Of a DNA stretch of 64,000 bases, positions 34,376-44,483 are shown in pieces. This DNA is from Trichoderma breve (lineage: Eukaryota > Ascomycota > Sordariomycetes > Hypocreales > Hypocreaceae), in assembly GCF_028502605.1 (NCBI RefSeq), contig NC_079235.1, forward strand, positions 3,844,001-3,908,000. Reading direction: 5' to 3'. The translations under genes and the position numbers were made by a program. The notes beneath the pieces are model-generated. The model did not search any database, was not told where the DNA came from, and was given only the letters and a program-made list of their open reading frames with translations. The first letter of the stretch is position 1. Each line of letters starts with the position of its first letter.

Positions 34376-36815
34376 ATGGATCCCGGGTCTCTTGACGATA
34401 TCCCAAAGGTTCCTCCCCCAACAAACCCCGTTGAGAAGAAACGCCGTCGACCGCCGCTTTCTTGTGAGCAATGCCGGAGACGCAAGATTCGGTGCGATCG
34501 CACGCAGCCGTGCAACAAGTGCATCGAGTCCAACGCCCCCAGCTGCACATATGCGCCGGTTCACATTCCAGCGTGGCGGGCGAAGAAGCTGGATCTGATG
34601 GCCAACGGCAATGGCGATTCAGCAGTCGATAATGCGGCGAAGAATCCGTTGAGGGCCATCAAGGCAGCGGAACCAAGGCCCGAAGGTCCAGGAACAGACA
34701 CGATAGAATCCCTCCACCCGGTTCTGCCGTTTGTTAATATGGACTCTACCAGCGCATCTTCGTCAAAGGTTGTCAGCTCGCTTGCTGGGTCTTCTTCCAC
34801 GTCGTCGTCGCCTAATGTCGACTGGCTGGTTGCCCGAGTTCACCAGCTGGAGGAGAAGCTTGCCAAAGCTCTGCGCATCAATGATACTCAAGATGGGCAG
34901 AAGAGGCGTCCATCTACACCAGAGATGGCGGAGCCTGGAGATGGATTCGTGGCCAAATCCCGGTATTACGGTCACAGCCACTGGATATATGGTGTCAATA
35001 TTGTGAGTTCTTTTTTCTCTTCTTTTCTTTCATAGCTATGCAACAATGTTTGGCTAATCAGAATTTCCTTTCTAGCTCAAAGTTGAGCATGATATTGTCG
35101 GCCAGGACAAACTTAATCAGGGTGATTTATATGCATCACTCCTCAGATGCAAGGCAATCGGCCGCAAGATCAAGAAGAACCGCCTAAAGCCGCTCTCTTC
35201 TACTAATCTCGGAGCTCATATGCCTACCAGAGAGCTAGCGGATGTGCTTGTTGAAAACTATCTCCGCACTTTTGAAGGTGTCTTCCGAGTTGTTCACATT
35301 CCGACGTTTCGAGCTGAATATGCGAGATTCTGGGAGGACAGCCACCCGTCCAACGAGTCTTTTCCGATCCTGCTCCAGCTTGTCTTGGCGCTCGGAGCGG
35401 CGTTGTACGATGATCACTTCTCCCTGAGGCCAATGGCAACGCAGTTCATTTTTGAAGCCCAAATGTGGCTCATGATCCCACCGGAGAAGAAAAGGATGAA
35501 CATTGAGGGCATTCAGATACAGTGCCTTTTGCTCCTCGCCAAGTCTACTTGCAACGTCGGCGTAGACATGGTGTGGATGATGGCTGGAAATCTGGTGAGG
35601 AATGCCATGTTCGTAGGCCTTCACCGCGATCCGAGATATCTCGGAGACCTGACGATATATCGCGCCGAGATGCGACGTCGTTTGTGGGCAACTGTCCTGG
35701 AGCTGAATCTGCAATTATCCTTTGAAGGCGGTGGTTCGCCACTGCTCTCTACAGCTCACTACGATACTCTTCCTCCCGCCAACCTGAACGATGATGAGCT
35801 CACAGACGAAAAGGACAATGGCAGGCTGAACGTCAAAGGCCCCAAGGTGCCCACTCAGACATCCATACTGAGGGCTCTGTTGGCAACAATTCCACTACGC
35901 ATGAACCTCATCAACCACGTCAACAACACGAGGCCAGGCGACCACTATGAAGAGACGCTGCGACTGAATTCAGATCTGACAAAGGCCTGCCGAGCCATCT
36001 CAGAGGCTCTTCAGTCTCTGGAGGCCGCGCCAAACTCACCAATTTCGCACTTTCACGTCTTAGTCACGGAGATTTGTCTCTACCGCTGCTTCCACGCACT
36101 CCACCAACCGATTATTGTCAAATATATAAACGACGCCAGATTCTATTTTTCTCGACAAATGTGTTTGGACAGCGCCATGAAGATTACGCACATTTGGGGA
36201 TTCCCGGATGCCTGGTCCGGAGATCAAAATACCGCCTCCGAAGCAATGGATGCAGACCTCAAGAGGCTAGTCACCAACGGAACGGGCATGTTCCATAACG
36301 TCGCGTCGCAGGCCATGATCATTGTCCAAATCGAGCTTCTCAACGCAAAATCCGGCCAGCCTACGAGCCTAGGCTATCTTCCAACGGTGGGCAGCGCCAA
36401 CTTGCACGCCCGTCTCGAAGCCACGAAGGCATGGAAACTCGAAAGAGTTCGGTCCGGAGAGACAAACATCAAGGGCATCATCTTCGCGGCGGCTTGCCTC
36501 GCGCACGTCAAGGCCCTGGAGCAGGGCGTGGATCCGAAGCAGAGGACGCGCATGATGTTTCAAGCGGCGACGGAGGTTGGCCAGCAGTGCTTTGAGATTC
36601 TCAAGGAGGTTGCTGAGCGGGAAGGACTGCCCAGGTCCAAGTGGGAGGCTGAGACAGCGAGCCTTGATGGAGGTTCGCTGGGGGACATTCCTATGGACTG
36701 GATGCAGGATTGGACGTGGGAGGATGGGCAGGGCATCTCGTTTCCGCAGTGGGATCCTGATTTTGATACTGGTGATTTCATGGAGGAGCTGGGGTTTGAC
36801 ATTGGTGAGTTTTAG
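34376..36815 (+). CDS. Zn2Cys6 fungal-specific transcription factor
   Basis: Binuclear zinc-cluster regulator, nuclear. The model is join(34376..35002,35076..36815), 788 residues. The zinc cluster has six cysteines at 30, 33, 40, 46, 49 and 57 in the classical spacing (C-x2-C-x6-C-x5-C-x2-C-x7-C), preceded by a basic KKRRRPP. A short heptad-like segment VDWLVARVHQLEEKLAKAL near 149-167 fits a dimerisation helix. The fungal_trans middle homology region begins about residue 260 (ELADVLVENYLRTFEGVFRV). The acidic C-terminus DFDTGDFMEELGFDIGEF resembles an activation domain. The 73-base intron has donor GTGAGT and acceptor TTCTAG with phase 0. The ATG at 34376 is the first in frame. No pathway can be deduced because the neighbours are unrelated. 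Confidence 0.88.
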
Positions 36816-37339
36816 GTTAGGTTAGATAGAACCTGGGCCGGTGATAATTCCACTCAAGAAAAAGTTCCGCTCTACTCTATATATAGATTTGCTGAGAGTC
36901 TCCTTTTTTCGTGATATAACCCGATTAGGGGGAGGAGGCAAGACACTGTCTCTGGCACTTTCACTCAGTCATTCCTCCCACTTGCCCGAAATAGCAGTGC
37001 CTGTTTACTCTGTACAGAATGCTGTTGGTTGATAGGTGGGCGAGGAGGCAATCAGCTACATCAAGTGTCTCCCTTCTGCTCCTGTGCCGAGTTCCGTTTT
37101 TGCCGAGTTGAAAAAAAGATCCTCCCTGCAGGTGACACCGCCATGTTCAGCTTTCGTCTTCTCATACTCGCACAGAAGAGAAAAGGCTCTTTAAAGAAGA
37201 ATCAAAGTAGCAGTGATCGAAAAGATTCTCGCTCTACTATTATCGATCTCGACTTTTCCAGTACAACATCCAACAAAATCGAGCTTCCATCTATTCAAGA
37301 CGCTTCGAATCCAAGCGATTACACCCATAAATCATCACC
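36816..37339. other. Intergenic before the small secreted protein
   Basis: About 520 bases, partly AT-rich, with a TATATATA near 36879-36886 and a CA/TC-rich leader near 37240-37339. No gene was seen. Confidence 0.4.
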
Positions 37340-37711
37340 ATGACTGCTCTCAAGACCAACATCCTCCTCCTCGCCACTCTCTGCGTTAAGCTAGCCACAG
37401 CTCAGCCAAACGAAGACATCGTCATCCCAAGCTCCCTGCCCGGCTGCACGTCCACCATGACACTCACACAGTCTCGCCTCTCGACTCCCCCCTTCTGGCA
37501 GCAGTGTTCCTGGGATGGGACCATGACTGTATATCCATCCACCGTCACGATTGATGACCCGGTGGACTGCCATGGATGCACGGATGTTCGAGTTACGGCG
37601 GTTCCTATGGTGCATTGTCCGGCGATGATCATTTCGACGGTGGTGCATGCGGCGACGCCTTCGACGAGTTATCGCACTGTTTGCGCGGTGACTCCTACGC
37701 CTACGGCTTGA
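37340..37711 (+). CDS. Small secreted cysteine protein with YxTxT...CxxC motif
   Basis: Single-exon protein of 123 residues with a predicted signal peptide (hydrophobic NILLLATLCVKLATA, cleavage near 21-22). The mature part has six cysteines at 36, 56, 77, 80, 93 and 115 and is Thr/Ser-rich. Residues 63-83 carry a motif (aromatic Tyr, two spaced Thr, then CHGC and Val) that recurs twice at the same 21-residue length in the next gene downstream, so the two are probably related. No known enzymatic domain is visible. It could be a wall-associated or effector-like secreted protein; function is unknown. Confidence 0.65.
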   Translation: MTALKTNILLLATLCVKLATAQPNEDIVIPSSLPGCTSTMTLTQSRLSTPPFWQQCSWDGTMTVYPSTVTIDDPVDCHGCTDVRVTAVPMVHCPAMIISTVVHAATPSTSYRTVCAVTPTPTA

Positions 37712-38583
37712 GTTTGTTAAGGTTGATGATGGGAAAGTATGGGTGATGGTGTGGGGAGATGGTGGCTGTTTAGTTTTTTGACGAGGAGGATGGAGAACTT
37801 GGGGAGATGTGGCGGAGAGATGGTAATGAGTATCGTGTTTTGGGATGGATTCTGGTGATTGGCATTTCGTACGGAGGCTTTTGCTTGAGTCAGAACCGAA
37901 TTATGTTGTTTTACCATCAAATAGTTGATCCCGGGAGCTGCAGAGATTGATATGGGCCCTTATTACAAAAGCTACTATGTTTATATACGTCTTGTAAGAT
38001 GGTCAACCTCCCGTCTTGGTGCAGTTTACGTGGTATGAACTCTATCAGGCAGCTTCATGAGTAATTCCACAGTACTAGGTATGTAGTGCCCAGCTATCGC
38101 GTGTATACAGCACACGATGCTCATCAAGCTTCAAGTAGGTAGCTGTATATATGGGACCGACTGCAAAAGTGCCACTGGCTTATCAGATTCTACCGCCAAC
38201 TGAAAGATCTGCCATCATTTATCCTTTCGCCTCGTCCGGTTTTCTTTTTACACAAAGCTTGAGGCTATTGCAAAAACTACCTTTATATCTTGTCTTAGGT
38301 ACGAAGAATACTAGGATAGGGCATCACTTGAAGTGGTAGGAGATACTTCGAAAATAGGCAACGATATGTTGAAAACTCTAACTTTACTGTGCCTCCTTTC
38401 TGCCTCTTTGCTTTTCCTTATAGTTGAGTTTATTTTTTGATGCTTGTAAAAAGCCTTTCACACGATAGTCTATGAGTTGGTCTATTTAATGGGCCCCTTT
38501 CTCTTCTTTATTCTCCCCCCTTTTCTCTCCTTCTCTCTTTTGCCGCATTCAAGAAATTGTCTTCCCACAAACAAAGAACCAAA
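37712..38583. other. Intergenic between the two secreted-protein genes
   Basis: About 870 bases of AT-richer sequence with TATATA elements near 38146-38150 and a pyrimidine-rich leader at 38500-38545. No gene is supported. Confidence 0.4.
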
Positions 38584-39795
38584 ATGACAATGCTCCCTTC
38601 ACTCAAATCCGTCCTCGTCGTGGGCGCTGCTTGCATTGCCACGGCAAACCCCATCTCTCGCCATCCTATTGAAAGGTCCAATGGCACAACACTGGTGCGT
38701 TCTTCGCTAAAAAAAAGACTACGTAAACACAAACTAATCTTCTCATCAAAGGCGAATTTTACGAGCTCGGCTTACCCTGTGGATGCACATATAACAATGA
38801 CCAAGCATTTGACCCTGGTCATTGAGCATACACCCGTTGACTGTTCTCATCGCCCGCTTCCGACAACATCGTTCGCAGCGCCGGCTTGCGAATTCTCTAA
38901 TGGTCTTTCGTCGACGACTAGTACTCGGTATTACTGTGAAGGTTCGCGTGTGTTTCCTCCTTGGGGGGAACCAGGGGAACGCGATCCTGACGAAAAGGAA
39001 GATGACGGTAGCTATGATGCTGATGAGGAGGATGTTGATGAGGACGACGAGGACGACGAGGATACTGATGAGGAAGATGAGGATGAGGATGAGGATGAGG
39101 ATGAGGAGGATAACGAGGATGACGACTACCTCAGTGACCATTCCGAGCCTGGATTCTTCGCACCTCAACATTTCGACCGCGTGAATATGGACTGCACAAC
39201 TTCACGCATGCTAGGCCCCCCCGTGCTCGACTTTACGAACACTACCACCGTCTACACCACCACCTCGACCGTCTCCCAACTCGTCGGTTGCGGCCGGTGC
39301 ACTGCCGTCAAGACGGTCCCTTATTTCTCCCCGGGTTACCCACCCCAATTCCCCAAATACACCACGACCGTCACGGCCATCCAGCCCACCACGACGACGC
39401 TGCTTAACTGCGAACCTCAACCCACACAGGACGGTGTATATGCCGAGAGAGAAATTGTTAGCGTTGGCGGCATCCCTGAACCTGTGCGGACACACCTCAC
39501 CAAGGAAGACCATTGGCCCCCGCTCGTTACTACGTACACGGATTTCCCCAGGGGGCGTGACGAGGTGGAGTGCGCCATGTATTATAACCTCTTTCCGTCG
39601 CGTCTGGGCAGCGTGCGAAAGATTTATACTGCGACGAAGACGACGACGGCGCACAAGGATTGTGGTGTTTGTGCATTGGTCTGGGGCACGGCTGCGTATC
39701 CCTTCGAGGTTGGGCCGTTGCCGACAACGAAGACTATGAAGGGGAAGACGAAGATCACGGCCATGGCGTGCAGAACCCCGAAAGGGGGTCGATAA
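38584..39795 (+). CDS. Secreted acidic protein with two YxTxT...CxxC motifs
   Basis: The model is join(38584..38694,38752..39795), 384 residues. The N-terminus MLPSLKSVLVVGAACIATA is a signal peptide. The 57-base intron (donor GTGCGT, branch ACTAAT, acceptor CAAAG) is a multiple of three, so an unspliced frame also stays open, but the intron would encode a lysine-rich insert. Residues about 115-162 are almost pure Asp/Glu. Two copies of the 21-residue motif shared with the upstream small secreted protein lie near 203-223 and 327-347, with GCGRC and DCGVC cores. Regions between are Thr-rich (TTTVTAIQPTTTT), suggesting O-glycosylation. No catalytic domain was recognised; it is likely extracellular or wall-bound. 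Confidence 0.65.
   Translation: MTMLPSLKSVLVVGAACIATANPISRHPIERSNGTTLVRSSLKKRLRKHKLIFSSKANFTSSAYPVDAHITMTKHLTLVIEHTPVDCSHRPLPTTSFAAPACEFSNGLSSTTSTRYYCEGSRVFPPWGEPGERDPDEKEDDGSYDADEEDVDEDDEDDEDTDEEDEDEDEDEDEEDNEDDDYLSDHSEPGFFAPQHFDRVNMDCTTSRMLGPPVLDFTNTTTVYTTTSTVSQLVGCGRCTAVKTVPYFSPGYPPQFPKYTTTVTAIQPTTTTLLNCEPQPTQDGVYAEREIVSVGGIPEPVRTHLTKEDHWPPLVTTYTDFPRGRDEVECAMYYNLFPSRLGSVRKIYTATKTTTAHKDCGVCALVWGTAAYPFEVGPLPTTKTMKGKTKITAMACRTPKGGR
38983..39126 (+). repeat. Asp/Glu-encoding low-complexity tract
   Basis: GAT/GAG/GAC-rich stretch (tandem GAGGAT units at 39080-39110) that encodes a highly acidic segment in the secreted protein. It reads as a purine-rich simple repeat on DNA level. Confidence 0.85.
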
Positions 39796-39988
39796 GGGAA
39801 TTTCTTTGTGGAATAATAGTTTGATGATGCGTTGGACGTTGGTTGGCGCATGATCTAGTTCGTGATATTTTACTGATTTGATGGTTTTGAGAGTGAATCA
39901 TGTCTTCCTTGTTTTACAGGAAGATATCATGGTAACAGTTATGTTTGGTATGTAGCAGTTGATTATAGTCTAATATAATTAATCCATT

Positions 39989-41629
39989 TCATCTCTGTCT
40001 CTTTGGTTTGTTCTCATCTAGACCATTCTCTGCCCGTAATGCTGGCGGTGGTGTGGCGCTCTTGGCCAGTAAATTCCTCGTAACATCGATACGCCAGATA
40101 ATCGGGCCACGCTCCTCGTCATGACGTCTGTTGGTCTCAACCCATGTACGAATCTGACCCCGCACTTCTTTGTTTGATGTGATGGTGACATTTCCCGTCG
40201 CCCAGCCGTACATGTAGATGCTCAGCTTGGAGCTCTTGAACGCACCGCACTTGGCAACGTCGAGAGCAACCATGGGGAGTCGACCCTCGGTTACCGCCTG
40301 GTTGACGGTAGATATGGTCCACGTTTCATTGAGGATTTTGATGGGAATTTGCACATTGTCGGGAAGAGGATGGACAGACAGCTCTTGGAAGCGTTTGCGA
40401 ATGTCTTCGACCGGCATATCTCGCGTGGTGTCGTCAAAGGGGACTAAGAGCTTCCCGCGCTCCCTTTCGGTAGGGGTGCCGACAGTGCGGAGGACTTCGT
40501 GGAAATGCTCTGCGGCTTCTTGTGTGCAGACAAGGGTACGGCTTTGCAGGATTGGATACAGGGCGCGCACCATGACGCCGCCGTGTTTTCGCTCTTCTTC
40601 GATTTGCAGTCGCGTTGTCTGGGCTTGCCATGGCTGAGGCTCCAGTTCGAGGTGGGTGATGTCGGAGATGAGATCGATGAGGATCGTGTGATCCATGTTA
40701 AGGGTATCCGTTAGACCATCGAATTCGTCTCCTATGAGATTCCTGATGGCATCCTGGATGGGCGGGGGTTGTGTTTGCATGAACACGCTGCTAGAGTCCT
40801 CCACAACGATGTCAACCAGGGGGTCGAGGCGGCATATCTGATCCAACAGTACATCGATATCTTCGTTTTCTCCTCTCATGAGGTTAGGGAAGACAATGCG
40901 CAGGCGAGGGACGCGATACTCGTGTCGGTTCATTTTGGCCGCAGCAACGAGCCGCCTCACTTGCTTAGCAAGAGGTGTGTCTTCCCATTCTTCCGGGTCG
41001 ACAATATCTCCCAGTTCATGGTCGCCCCATCCCCAGCCGCAGTCGGTCATCTGTCGAGCCAACCTGTCCGCTTGAAGCCATCGGATATCGAGCCATTCGC
41101 TTCCTCCTTCAACCACATCGACTTCCACCTTAGCCTGCTCCTTAAGAGTTCGATTCAGCTGCTGCTTTTCCCTCCCATTGCCAACGATTTGGGAGGTTTG
41201 TTTCTTCCGGTCTTCTTTGGCTGACCCCTGAAATGTCTGATCGATGACAAGAAAGGCATGACACCGCTTGAGAATCTCCCAGTGAACCGCCCCATGCTGT
41301 ACAATTGTAGCACTAGCCACCAGCTTTCTGTTTAATAGACCCAGTCCAATCTCATCCTGCTCGCCGTCGACGAGTTCAGATTCCACTCGTTTCAGGATAT
41401 CATGTTCTTTGCTTATTTTACGGATAAAAGCAGGCAAGCCGGTCACACGCGAGTTCTTAACCTTTGATTCGAGGGTTTTGAGAAAGCTTTCAATCTCGGG
41501 TATGTATGAGTCACACGCAAGGATATTCTTACGAGTCTCTTGCAGCATCAACTGCCTTGTGGCAGCAACATCATCTGAACTGTCTTGAAGGAGATCTGGC
41601 TCTGGCTCCTCGGCAGTTATTGAGCCCAT
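39989..41629 (-). CDS. DUF1308 domain protein (C7orf25-like)
   Basis: Uninterrupted 546-residue frame starting at the ATG at 41629 (MGSITAEEPEPD). A charged N-terminal helical half (residues 20-220) is followed by the conserved C-terminal DUF1308 region, including LNMDHTILIDLISDITH, a segment with VRALYPILQSRTLVCTQEA, and near the end MVALDVAKCGAFKSSKLSIY with GWATGNVTITSNKEVR. I recall this arrangement from fungal DUF1308 proteins and human C7orf25; the biochemical role is not settled. No signal peptide or membrane segment is visible. It lies tail-to-tail with the acidic secreted-protein gene, with 193 bases between their stops. Confidence 0.75.
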   Translation of the reverse strand: MGSITAEEPEPDLLQDSSDDVAATRQLMLQETRKNILACDSYIPEIESFLKTLESKVKNSRVTGLPAFIRKISKEHDILKRVESELVDGEQDEIGLGLLNRKLVASATIVQHGAVHWEILKRCHAFLVIDQTFQGSAKEDRKKQTSQIVGNGREKQQLNRTLKEQAKVEVDVVEGGSEWLDIRWLQADRLARQMTDCGWGWGDHELGDIVDPEEWEDTPLAKQVRRLVAAAKMNRHEYRVPRLRIVFPNLMRGENEDIDVLLDQICRLDPLVDIVVEDSSSVFMQTQPPPIQDAIRNLIGDEFDGLTDTLNMDHTILIDLISDITHLELEPQPWQAQTTRLQIEEERKHGGVMVRALYPILQSRTLVCTQEAAEHFHEVLRTVGTPTERERGKLLVPFDDTTRDMPVEDIRKRFQELSVHPLPDNVQIPIKILNETWTISTVNQAVTEGRLPMVALDVAKCGAFKSSKLSIYMYGWATGNVTITSNKEVRGQIRTWVETNRRHDEERGPIIWRIDVTRNLLAKSATPPPALRAENGLDENKPKRQR

Positions 41630-43592
41630 GATGGTCGTGTTGAGGAAAAGAAGAGGCAACAGTGATTGCCCAGTCTTGAGTAGTTCATGACCTACTTCTC
41701 GCCATTTCGTTGATTTTACAGCCTAGAAAATGCACAGCCTTGCAGCATGAAGCTTTCGTGAGAACCTTGTGGATGCCTAATTCATACTGTGTGGCGGATC
41801 ATACTTCTACCGCCTCCGAAGCTTTTTCATGTGTAAAGTCACAAACAATGCCCAAAGTGAATTGTTGATAAAAGGCTTGTATTATGGAGCGGTTGATCGA
41901 TTGTTATCAGTACATGCGAAACCATGTTGATTGTATGGATTCGTAAAATAGTTCAATTCAGCCAACATCAGGTTCACATACACTGACTTTATTGGTGCAT
42001 AGATAACTTAGGAACAAATCCAGCCTCGGTGAGTACTCAGTTGGTCTAGGTTAGGTCCAGGCCGCACTAGCAAAAGACGCCATCACGGCCTTTTTAGGCA
42101 TTTGATCCTTCATCGTCCATGTTACATTCACTCTGCCGAATATCACATGTTTTCACAAGCATACTTACCAGCATTTGGATGAATGCAATAATCTACAAAG
42201 CACTTCATAATTTCATAAAGATTAATGAGATAAATGTAGAGTTTCATAAACATTTATGAAAAACATGTGGACAAGTGGACGACTCACCCGATCATCCAGC
42301 AGACTTTTTCCTCTGCAGCATCGTACCCAATCTTCCATCCACCTCCAAACAATATCCAACCACTTACATGAATCCTCACCCCATCCATCATGCTAGCTTC
42401 ACGTCCATCCTTTTTCGCCACTGCTCGGCAATCGTCTCCATGAGAGTCCCAGAAAATAATGCCTCGTCTCCATCCACTCCCCCACCATCACAAGGAGGAG
42501 GAAAAAAAAAAAGTTCGTTCCTTGCATATCGGCCGTAACCCGAACATCCATCGCAAGACTACAAAATCAAGTCCGTCAAAACGCTAGCATGAACTGACAA
42601 GCCAACCACAATCCATTTTCCACGTGGCGGACAGGACAAATCCACCTGTACCTGTTGCCTTGTTGTGCCAACTCAGCAATGACTCGAGCCAGCGTCCGAT
42701 CAATCCGCTGCAACCCGCCTCTTTTCTTGTTTTATGTGGTGTGTACGTGTGCCTGATTACGTGTGACATGCAAGATGCAGTGTACTCTGACCACTCGGAT
42801 CATCACCCACAACACACATCCATGACACCCAGAAAAAAAGAGGGGAAAATACACTTTCTCGTAAGAAAGGAATTCCAACATCCGGTGCAATCGGAAGCTT
42901 TGGACGAGAAAAAAAAAAAAACTGTGACCTGCATTAGTTAACGACCGGTTACATGCACCAGCGGCCAAATCGGCGACCATTCCGCCAGTAACAAAGGGAC
43001 CCATGATGATGGAGAATGAAGTTAGAAAAAAAAAAAAAAACTCATACTGATGTAGTTCCTATTGTCAGAATAGAAAAGTTCCAGACAGCTTTAGAACAGA
43101 GACTAAGTGTTGAATAGTAGACCGAACCATTGGGAATATGTTTGGCTCGGCTCGGCGAGAATGGGCTACGGAAAGGATAACGCCATGGCGCATTTCGTGC
43201 CAACAACTCACAGTCGAGGACCAGAGGTTTGAATGGGGAATTGGAAGTGGGATGGTGTAACGCCATACAACAGCTTTTACCATGTTTCAAAGAAAGTTAG
43301 AGTTAAGCTCTGCAACCACAGACGTCAAGAGGCAAATTTGTATCATAAGAGCAAATAAACATTTCAATTATATATATAAGAGAACCGTAATATATATATA
43401 AAAACGGATTCAAAGTAACTTGCGTGGACGTCCATAGCCTCGATGGACATCGGGGGAATCCGTAAAAGCCACACACCAAACACCGTAGATATTCTCCACG
43501 TAAGAATTCTTAAAGCCGAAACACATGTATCAAATCCCAAAAGCCAGCCCATCATATTTTCTCTATTCCCCTCTGCGTAATCAACCGGTACT
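41630..43592. other. Intergenic between DUF1308 and Asp f 4-like genes
   Basis: About 2 kb. It has AT-rich sequence at 41800-42280, A-homopolymers at 42906-42921 and 43025-43040, and alternating TA at 43370-43400 just past the downstream gene's stop. Small frames, including one opening at 43004 (-), lack support. No gene was called. Confidence 0.4.
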
Positions 43593-44483
43593 TTAACCAG
43601 AGAAGTTGACGGTAACCTCGACGGAGGTCTTGCCGGGCTTGATGTTGAGACCCAGGCCATCGAGAGCCTCGGTGCCGCCAACGAAGGCGTTGTCACCCTT
43701 GCCGCCGGGCCAGATGGTAGAGCAAGTGCCAGCGTAGTCGCCGGTACCGCAGACCTTGAGGCCGGGAATGGTCAGCTTGTTAGCAGCGGCAACGATGGAA
43801 GAGGCGTCGAAACCGGACCAGCCACCGTTGGAGAGGTTGCCAACATCACCCTCGACCCAGGTAGAGGCGAATTGGCCGATGTTGGTCAGCTCAGGGCCAC
43901 CAGCGCCGCAGGCACAGCCGAACTGAGAGTTGGAGTCGACAGCGAGGACCTGCTTGCCACCGGCGGGGAGGTCGAACTTCAGAGCCTCGTGGCCGTTGAA
44001 GAAACCGTCAATCTGACCATCGGCTCCGATCTTGTTCCAGCACGCGCAGGTAGAGTCGTCGCCAGCGTTGTTGAAAACCACGGTGTACTGGTACTGGTCG
44101 AGGAGGTTGCTCTTAACAGGCATCAGGTTGCATCCGTAAGGGCCGCTGCCACCGACATTGCCCTTGTAAGCGATCTCAGCAGCGGTAGCACGCTTGCTGT
44201 TACCACCGCAGAAGGGAGTGTAGGTGGAAGGGCCAGAGCCGACACCAGCAGCAGAGCTGGCAGCCTTCTGAGCAGGAGGAGCGGCAGCAGAAGGCGAAGG
44301 AGTAGGAACAGCGGGCGAAGGAGTGGGAGTGGCGACGGGAGGGCTGGGCTCAACAGGCTTGTTGGCAATGACAAAGTCGCCGCGGGCCTCGAGAGAGTTG
44401 TGGGCGCGCTTGTGAGCGTGGCCGCTGGGGTGAGCAGAGGCGCCGAGGGCGGCGAGGAAGACGGAGGCGGTGGAGAACTTCAT
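43593..44483 (-). CDS. Asp f 4-like secreted protein
   Basis: Single-exon secreted protein of 296 residues. The N-terminal MKFSTASVFLAALGASA is a signal peptide, followed by a Lys-Arg-containing pro-like stretch and a Pro/Ala/Ser/Thr-rich linker (about 45-85). The C-terminal domain (about 90-296) contains TYTPFCGGNSKRAT, YGCNLMPV, CACWNKIGADGQIDGFFNGHE, FGCACGAGGPE and CGTGDYAGTCSTIWPGGKGD, which match the Aspergillus allergen Asp f 4 family as I remember it. The family's function is unsettled; members are abundant in the secretome. Codon use is strongly biased toward C/G-ending codons, consistent with high expression. Confidence 0.85.
   Translation of the reverse strand: MKFSTASVFLAALGASAHPSGHAHKRAHNSLEARGDFVIANKPVEPSPPVATPTPSPAVPTPSPSAAAPPAQKAASSAAGVGSGPSTYTPFCGGNSKRATAAEIAYKGNVGGSGPYGCNLMPVKSNLLDQYQYTVVFNNAGDDSTCACWNKIGADGQIDGFFNGHEALKFDLPAGGKQVLAVDSNSQFGCACGAGGPELTNIGQFASTWVEGDVGNLSNGGWSGFDASSIVAAANKLTIPGLKVCGTGDYAGTCSTIWPGGKGDNAFVGGTEALDGLGLNIKPGKTSVEVTVNFSG

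Noticed and set aside
38695..38751. Reading the acidic secreted protein without an intron
   Set aside because: The 57 bases have a GTGCGT donor, ACTAAT branch and CAAAG acceptor, and would otherwise add a lysine-rich insert out of character with the mature protein.
42732..43004. Minus-strand frame beginning MGPFVTGGMVADLAAG
   Set aside because: The first 25 residues look protein-like, but the rest comes from a poly-T tract and low-complexity sequence, and no consistent splice partner was found.
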